A DNA stretch of 64,000 nucleotides from CAIXSE01 sp040769125 (GTDB taxonomy: Bacteria; Actinomycetota; Thermoleophilia; UBA2241), in the NCBI GenBank assembly GCA_040769125.1, contig JAXGLO010000001.1:1550001-1614000 (forward strand), written 5' to 3'. Both the position numbers and the translations under genes were made by a program. The notes beneath the pieces are model-generated. The model saw only the letters and a program-made list of their open reading frames with translations. It was not told where the DNA came from and searched no databases. Shown piece by piece: positions 59,238-64,000 of this stretch (position 1 is the first letter of the stretch; the number at the start of each line of letters is the position of its first letter).

Positions 59238-60668
59238 TTAGTCGGCGCTAGCCGGAGGGCCCTCGTCGCCCAGCTCACCGCCGTCCGCGAGCCTGCTGTC
59301 ACCCACGGGCTCACCGCCGCCCACCGGCTCGCTGCCACCCACGGGCCCGCTGCCTCCCGCAGCTTCACCGCCGCCCACAGGCTCTGCCTCCCCATCGGCC
59401 GGGCAGAGATCAAGCACGCGATTAGCCTCGTCAGGGGGAAGCTGCTCGACGGCGCGAAGCTTGCGCTCCATGGCCCGTGTACGCACGCCCGTCTTCTCGA
59501 TGGTGCGACTCGCGGTCTCGAGCTGGCGTTTGACGGTGGCGAGCACCTCGCCGAACTTGCCGAACTCCGTCTTGACCGCAGCCAGCACACGCCATACCTC
59601 AACCGCCCGCTGCTCGATGGCCAGTGTCTGGAAACCCATACGAAGACTGCTGAGAAGGGCGGCAAGAGTTGTAGGCCCCGCTACGACAACGCGATAGCGC
59701 TGCTGTAGCTCCTCGACCAGCGCCGTCTGCCTCACGACCTCGGCGTACAGCCCCTCGGTGCCGAGGAACATGATCGCGAAGTCGGTGGTATGCGGAGGCC
59801 TCACGTACTTCGTGTGGACATCCTGCCCTGCCAGGCGAATCGCCCTGGCGAGCCCCTCTGCCGCCCGCTGCGCGGCCTCTGCGTCGCCGATCTCAGCGGC
59901 GTCCTGGATACGTGCGTAGTCCTCTTGTGGGAATTTGGCGTCGATCGGGAGCCAGATACAGCTGCCAGGTTCGTCTTCGGGCCCCGGCAGCCGCACCGCG
60001 TACTCGACCACCTGGGAAGCACCCTCCTCGACGTGGACGTTGCGCTCGAACTGGCCCGGCGCCAGCATCTCCTCGAGCAGGGCTCCGAGCTGAACCTCAG
60101 CCCAGGTGCCGCGCGCCTTGACGTTGGTGAGCACGCGCTTCAGGTCGCCAACGCCGACGGCGAGGCTCTGCATCTCCCCCAGGCCTTTCTGCACCGACTC
60201 GAGCTGCTCGCTGACGAGCTTGAAGGACTCGCCGAGGCGCCTCTCGAGTGTGGTCTGGAGCTTCTCGTCGACGGTCCTCCGCATCTCCTCGAGCTTCCGC
60301 TCGTTGCCGTCCTGCAGCTCTCTGACGCGCGCGTCGATCGTGCCGCGCAAGCGCTCGATGGAGGTCTGGTTGGATTGCACGAGTTCCGTGAGGCTCCGTG
60401 TAACGTCGCTGAGCTGGGCGCGCTGCACGGTGGCCATCCCCTCAAGCGTGCCGGCCAGCGTCTCGTTGGCGCCGGCCAGGCCGCGAGCGAGCTCCTGCCG
60501 CGCCTCGCGCTCCGCCTTGCCCGCCTCTTCGCGGCCGGCGCGGAGCTCGGCTCGGAGAACCTGGACGCCACCCCGGGAGTCGACCGAGCTGCGTACCAGC
60601 AGCACGATCAGCAGCACAGCGTCGGCGGCGACCACCAGAAGAAGCAGCCAGAGAACGGTGTCGTTCAT
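59238..60668 (-). CDS. rmuC: RmuC family DNA recombination protein
   Basis: RmuC proteins limit DNA inversions at inverted repeats. The 476-residue protein has an N-terminal membrane helix (VLWLLLLVVAADAVLLIVLL), a long coiled coil (about 30-170) and the nuclease-like RmuC core: NVKARGTWAEVQLGALLEEM, WLPIDAKFPQEDY and the later IMFLGTEGLYAEV. The last 60 residues are a Gly/Glu/Pro tail with GGSEPVGGGEP-type repeats, not part of the family domain. ATG with GGAG 8 nt upstream. The ribosome site lies in an inverted repeat (60671-60685). Confidence 0.93.
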   Translation of the reverse strand: MNDTVLWLLLLVVAADAVLLIVLLVRSSVDSRGGVQVLRAELRAGREEAGKAEREARQELARGLAGANETLAGTLEGMATVQRAQLSDVTRSLTELVQSNQTSIERLRGTIDARVRELQDGNERKLEEMRRTVDEKLQTTLERRLGESFKLVSEQLESVQKGLGEMQSLAVGVGDLKRVLTNVKARGTWAEVQLGALLEEMLAPGQFERNVHVEEGASQVVEYAVRLPGPEDEPGSCIWLPIDAKFPQEDYARIQDAAEIGDAEAAQRAAEGLARAIRLAGQDVHTKYVRPPHTTDFAIMFLGTEGLYAEVVRQTALVEELQQRYRVVVAGPTTLAALLSSLRMGFQTLAIEQRAVEVWRVLAAVKTEFGKFGEVLATVKRQLETASRTIEKTGVRTRAMERKLRAVEQLPPDEANRVLDLCPADGEAEPVGGGEAAGGSGPVGGSEPVGGGEPVGDSRLADGGELGDEGPPASAD

Positions 60669-60670
60669 GC

Positions 60671-60685
60671 ATCACGCTCCGTGAT
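60671..60685. promoter_or_regulatory. Inverted repeat covering the rmuC ribosome site
   Basis: ATCACG and CGTGAT flank CTC, placing the GGAG of rmuC in the loop and stem. It could be a translational hairpin or an operator. Confidence 0.4.
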
Positions 60686-60811
60686 CGGGAATGGAGCCCA
60701 GTATGACGTATGAGCCGGACGACAACGACACAAGGCGGCGCCGGACGGCGGTGAGCTCTCCGCCGACGCCGCGCCGACGCCCGCCGAGCCACCAGACCAG
60801 GTCGACCTGCG

Positions 60812-62071
60812 CTACGGCACGCGATACACCCGAATTCTGGTCTGCCACTCGCGCCGCGACGTTGACGTGAGGGTATTGTCGCGGCAAGCGATGAAGGCAT
60901 GCTCCAGCTCCGGCGCGCCTATCGCACTCCGCCACCAGCCGTCGTCGATGCTCGTCGCCACGAGCACCAGGCTCGTCATGTCGGCGAGGCGGAGCGCACG
61001 CAGCTCCGCGGTGTCGCCGGCTGCCGATGCGCCGGAGCTCTGCGTACGGAAGAAGAGGTACCCTCCGACGAAGCACGGATCGACGGCGAGGCCCCCCTCC
61101 GAGAAGACGCGCCCTTCGCCGTCGCGCAGGTAGAGCAGCGGAAATGTAGCCTCAGCGCTTGGAAAGGGCGCCCAGGCAAGCCAGCCGTCGCGCCAGGCAG
61201 GCCAGTGCGAGAGCGGATGCTCGTTGCCGGCGTCGAAGGCGGCGAGACGCCGTCCGGTATCGATGTCGAGCACCGTGAAGCGACTCGCCGGCGAATCCTG
61301 TTGCAGCACCTCGCTGACGATCACCTCTCCGCGACGGCAGCCGACCGTCTCGAGGACACCATACGACCGGTAGAGGACGCGGCGCTGCCGTGAAATGAGG
61401 TCGAACACCGTGAGCCGCGACGAGGCAGCCTTGCCACCCTTCGCCCACGCAGTGGTCACCCAGGCCAGACGTGAGCCCGAGAGGTCGAACAGCGGCCGTT
61501 TCCCCTCGGTGTTGAGAGCAGAGGCGACGAGTCGCGGCTTGCCGACGACGAGAGAGGCACGGTCCAGCCGGGCCGCGTACAGCCGCCAGGGTACCTGCTC
61601 GATGAGATCGTCGCCGGGGCCAACCTCCTCCCAGGCGATCCAGCCGTCGGAGAGCCGTACGCCGCCGATCCAGTACCCGGGGCTGCCCCGGTACGTGGCG
61701 CGCGCGAGCGCACAACGGGTCCTGCCCGTAGTTGCGTCCATGAGCACCAGCTCGCTGCCCTCCGGCACGTTGCGCTCGAAGGCCGCCACCCGATCCGTCG
61801 CGTCGGCGAGGCTGAGCGAGCCGGCGCAGCGGTACTCGCGATACGGCAGTTCGAGTCGCTCGGCCGAGCGCGAGAACATTTTGGCGCCCTCGGTGTCGAG
61901 ACGCTCTACCGCAGCCGCCGGAGCAGCAGAGGGACTGCTCGACGGCGCCGCCGATGAAGGCGGCGCCGTCGAGCTGCCGCAGGCCGCCGTGCCGACGGCG
62001 GCCACCAGGGAGAAGAGCACGACCAGGAGGCCTGCCACGCGCTCCGCGCTCGATCGTAGATGTCGTTTCAT
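60812..62071 (-). CDS. Secreted lipoprotein with beta-propeller-like repeats
   Basis: Not a named family. The first 31 residues are a lipoprotein signal: basic start, hydrophobic core (AGLLVVLFSLVAAVGTAAC) and a Cys for lipidation. A Ser/Pro/Ala linker follows. The remaining 360 residues alternate beta-rich units with conserved W/G patterns, such as LSDGWIAWEEVG, GSRLAWVTTAWAKGG, WRDGWLAWAPFPSAE and VGGYLFFRTQ. This suggests a TolB/WD-like propeller of several blades facing the outside. 27 nt downstream of the C39-like gene, so probably cotranscribed. Confidence 0.75.
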   Translation of the reverse strand: MKRHLRSSAERVAGLLVVLFSLVAAVGTAACGSSTAPPSSAAPSSSPSAAPAAAVERLDTEGAKMFSRSAERLELPYREYRCAGSLSLADATDRVAAFERNVPEGSELVLMDATTGRTRCALARATYRGSPGYWIGGVRLSDGWIAWEEVGPGDDLIEQVPWRLYAARLDRASLVVGKPRLVASALNTEGKRPLFDLSGSRLAWVTTAWAKGGKAASSRLTVFDLISRQRRVLYRSYGVLETVGCRRGEVIVSEVLQQDSPASRFTVLDIDTGRRLAAFDAGNEHPLSHWPAWRDGWLAWAPFPSAEATFPLLYLRDGEGRVFSEGGLAVDPCFVGGYLFFRTQSSGASAAGDTAELRALRLADMTSLVLVATSIDDGWWRSAIGAPELEHAFIACRDNTLTSTSRREWQTRIRVYRVP

Positions 62072-62098
62072 GGCTCGGCCTCCTGAAAGTCGCGGTGA

Positions 62099-62881
62099 TC
62101 AGTACACGACCTGCTGGCTGGCGCTGGCAACGACGCCGCCGGCCACCACCGCCTTCTTGTAGGTCTTCTTGCCGTAAGTGTCGCCGCCCGCGGAGCCATG
62201 CCCCAGTGGCGGCGGTGCGTTCTCGGGGTAAGGGTCGTCCACCTGGATGAAGCCGAAGCGCCAGTCGAAGCCGCGCCCACAGACGATGTGACCCGTATGG
62301 TCGAGCTGGTAGTTGGGCCAGTTGCTGGCGAAGATGCGCAGGCCGTACGCGACCGGACGACCCTTCTGGTAGATCCCGTACTCGGTGCGGTTGTAGACAG
62401 AGGTCGCTGTATTGCCGCTGGAGTACGCGTACCTGCGACCGGTGACCTCTTTGAGGCCCATGGCCATCACCCACATGTTGCCGCCGCCGGCGTCGGTCCA
62501 GAGCGGCACGCCACCGTAGCGGTACCGCGCCCACTGCCGCTGCGTCCAGTGGGCTTTCGCGCCGCGCAGGAAGTGATCGATGATCGTGGTGGTCGCCGGG
62601 ACACAGAAGTCGTTGCGCACCTGCTTGTGGCTCGTGGTGTCGAGCAGGCGGTGCGGAGCATCCACGAGCGTGCGCGCAGGGCGTACGCTCGGCCCGCCAC
62701 GGGCGGCGAGCCAACTTTGATACTCCGCCTCACCATCGGCGAAGTAGGACTTGGCAGCAGACGGAATGGCGGCGGCGCTCGCCGGGTCGTCGACCAGTGC
62801 GGCAGCGTAAGCCGCCGCCGGCAGGCAGACCAACGCCAGGCAGCTCAGGCACGCACAGGTGAGGGCTCTTCGGATGTTCAT
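62099..62881 (-). CDS. Secreted C39-like cysteine peptidase domain protein
   Basis: A 260-residue exported protein. Signal peptide 1-26 (ACLSCLALVCLPAAAYAA) is followed by a domain with the Peptidase_C39-like triad pattern: Cys in VRNDFCVPATTTIIDHFL, His in DHTGHIVCGRGFDW and Asp in IQVDDPYPE. The usual Gln before the Cys is replaced here by Asn-Asp. The loop with YRYGGVPLWTDAGGG is not recognised. It is likely a peptidase-fold protein acting outside the cell. Substrate unknown. ATG 62881 has GAGGAG 6 nt upstream. Confidence 0.8.
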   Translation of the reverse strand: MNIRRALTCACLSCLALVCLPAAAYAAALVDDPASAAAIPSAAKSYFADGEAEYQSWLAARGGPSVRPARTLVDAPHRLLDTTSHKQVRNDFCVPATTTIIDHFLRGAKAHWTQRQWARYRYGGVPLWTDAGGGNMWVMAMGLKEVTGRRYAYSSGNTATSVYNRTEYGIYQKGRPVAYGLRIFASNWPNYQLDHTGHIVCGRGFDWRFGFIQVDDPYPENAPPPLGHGSAGGDTYGKKTYKKAVVAGGVVASASQQVVY

Positions 62882-63184
62882 GGCAGTCTCCTCGCTCGGG
62901 GAACCAGTGTGCGGTGCTCGCCGCCCGCTCCCCCGGACCCCTCCCGACGTGATGCCTCGCACACATGACTCGAGCCACGCACGCCGGCACCGAAGGAGAG
63001 GACACACTGGTCGCCCCTCGGCCTCGCGCCTCGCACCATATCGCGCCGCATAGATGCACGGTCAAGGGTTACGGGGGTGGACAATTCGACCGCTTCACCG
63101 CTTCGAGCCCCGGGGCGCCGAGATCCAGAATGAATGTCGCGGGCAGGCGTTGACGACGCGCCGAGCGCGCCGCCCGGCAGGCAT
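62882..63184. other. Gap upstream of the C39-like gene
   Basis: A 303-nt stretch without a supported gene. On the minus strand TTGACC (63060-63065) and TATGGT (63035-63040) could be a promoter, but the 19-bp spacer is long. No terminator hairpin is clear after the DUF697-like gene. Confidence 0.4.
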
Positions 63185-64000
63185 CTACCCCGGCGCGTTC
63201 CCGCCTAGGTTCTTGCTCCCGCCCGAGCCTCCGCCAACCGGGCTTTCGCCTCCGCCCGATCCTTCGCCTCTGCCCGATCCTTCGCCTCCGGCCAAGCCTT
63301 CGCCTCCGGCCAAGTCTCCGCCCCCAGCCGGGCCTCCTCCCCCAGCCGAGCCTCCGCTCGTGTCGCCGACCGGCCCGCGGCCTCGCGACGCCCGCCGCGG
63401 GCTCCACAGCCGCCTCCTCAGGCGGCCGGCGCCCCTCCCCGCCCTGCCGCGAGCCTCCCGGGCCTGCTCGGCCATCCGCTCGGCCACTTCCCTGGCCCTC
63501 GCCCCGGCCTCAGCCGAGAACCGCCTCAGGTCGGCCTTGCCGATCAGACCCGTCTCGTACCAGAGCTCCGCGGCACGCCCGACAACGTACGTGCCGGCGT
63601 AGGCCACCGCGATCTTGGGCACGATCCCGTACCCGGGGACGAGGCCGACCAGGGCGGCGGCGGCCTGCCTCCAGACCCAGGCGACACCCACCACCGAGGC
63701 GATCTCCGCCATCCGCCGCGGGAACTCCGGCGGCGCCCCGAAAGCCAGCGCCAGGCGGTACACCATGAGCGCCTGGTTCTTGGTGAGCACGACGGTATCG
63801 GCCGCCGATATGGGCAGGCTGAGGACGGGCACGACCGCGGGCACACCGGTGGCCAGCACGAAGGCGGCGTTGGACAGCGAGACCTCGGCGATGACCCGGC
63901 GCGCGACCTCGGCGCGGAGCCCCGGCGCCCGCCGCGCCGCCGCCAGGTGCAGCCCCGCCGGCAGCCCGCCGAGGATCGCGGCCGCCACACGCTCCGCCGA
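63185..64000 (-). CDS. DUF697/YcjF-like membrane protein, C-terminal part (cut by window edge)
   Basis: The frame stays open to the window edge (the first codons read SAERVAAAIL), so the start is outside. The visible 270 residues contain a hydrophobic domain with ISAADTVVLTKNQALMVYRL, a pattern I associate with DUF697/YcjF-like proteins often found attached to GTPases. It continues with VGLVPGYGIVPKIAVAYAGTY. An amphipathic Arg-rich helix follows (EAGARAREVAERMAEQ). The last 60 residues are a Gly-rich tail (GGEGLAGGEGSGRGEGSGG) encoded by 18-bp repeats. The function is not known, and the GTPase half cannot be seen. Confidence 0.65.
   Translation of the reverse strand, partial: SAERVAAAILGGLPAGLHLAAARRAPGLRAEVARRVIAEVSLSNAAFVLATGVPAVVPVLSLPISAADTVVLTKNQALMVYRLALAFGAPPEFPRRMAEIASVVGVAWVWRQAAAALVGLVPGYGIVPKIAVAYAGTYVVGRAAELWYETGLIGKADLRRFSAEAGARAREVAERMAEQAREARGRAGRGAGRLRRRLWSPRRASRGRGPVGDTSGGSAGGGGPAGGGDLAGGEGLAGGEGSGRGEGSGGGESPVGGGSGGSKNLGGNAPG
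63244..63350. repeat. 18-bp degenerate tandem repeats in the DUF697-like tail
   Basis: Units such as CCTTCGCCTCCGGCCAAG recur with an 18-bp period, five to six copies with substitutions. They encode six-residue Gly-rich repeats at the protein C-terminus. Confidence 0.7.

Overview
This is a G+C-rich chromosomal window with bacterial housekeeping genes packed head to tail. Stop and start codons overlap at most junctions (ATGA, GTGA, TGATG). The content points to an actinobacterium (Actinomycetota), probably outside the classical Streptomyces/Mycobacterium groups. Evidence includes a MurE with the meso-diaminopimelate motif DNPR, a fused PafB/PafC-type WYL regulator, a division cluster without ftsA, leaderless-looking promoters, and HrcA next to DnaJ. 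The class (for example Thermoleophilia or Coriobacteriia) cannot be decided by eye. There are no rRNA genes, phage genes, insertion sequences or CRISPR arrays.

Layout. 1-13.0 kb (minus strand): one long gene train, read lepA, hemW, hrcA, dnaJ, prmA, mtaB, yqeY, phoH, ybeY, a dgkA/PAP2 fusion, cdd, era, deoC, hisI, then the start of a membrane glycosyltransferase. It covers translation, chaperones, tRNA/rRNA maturation and nucleotide salvage. 13.0-15.5 kb: a decayed SNF2-helicase scrap and a 24-bp perfect palindrome, then murJ (minus) divergent from rpsT (plus), whose mRNA ends at a 20-bp hairpin. 15.5-22.3 kb (minus): holA, comEC, comEA, leuS. 22.5-23.7 kb (plus): tRNA-Ala(GGC) with a strong promoter, an anti-sigma-factor antagonist and a small zinc-finger protein. 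23.7-41.7 kb (minus): the division and cell wall cluster mraZ, rsmH, ftsL, ftsI, murE, murF, mraY, murD, ftsW, murG, murC, ftsQ, then ftsZ from its own near-consensus promoter, then secD and secF. 42.0-46.6 kb: a LysM protein, pyrF, pcrA and a VIT-type transporter, with a DUF211 gene just upstream. 47-50.1 kb: cysE, larE, cysK and a truncated Rrf2 regulator. 50.2-52.8 kb (plus): tandem repeats, the pafBC fusion and a small membrane protein. 53-64 kb: a multi-GAF SpoIIE/RsbU phosphatase, a second UvrD-like helicase (plus strand), a FmdB zinc ribbon, rmuC, a secreted C39-like protein with a lipoprotein, and a partial DUF697-like membrane protein.

The most striking non-coding signal is upstream of mraZ: eight GTG triplets on the coding strand (CAC on the plus strand) at an almost perfect 10-bp period, in two blocks of four separated by one 11-bp step. 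They overlap a leaderless-type promoter. This looks like an extended operator for the MraZ ring. Other items worth attention are the helicase scrap and palindrome upstream of lepA, an Rrf2 regulator that has lost its DNA-binding half, a six-copy CAGGCGCACGAG array after the second helicase, an archaeal-looking VIT/DUF211 pair, and in-frame tandem repeats at the ends of several otherwise conserved proteins.
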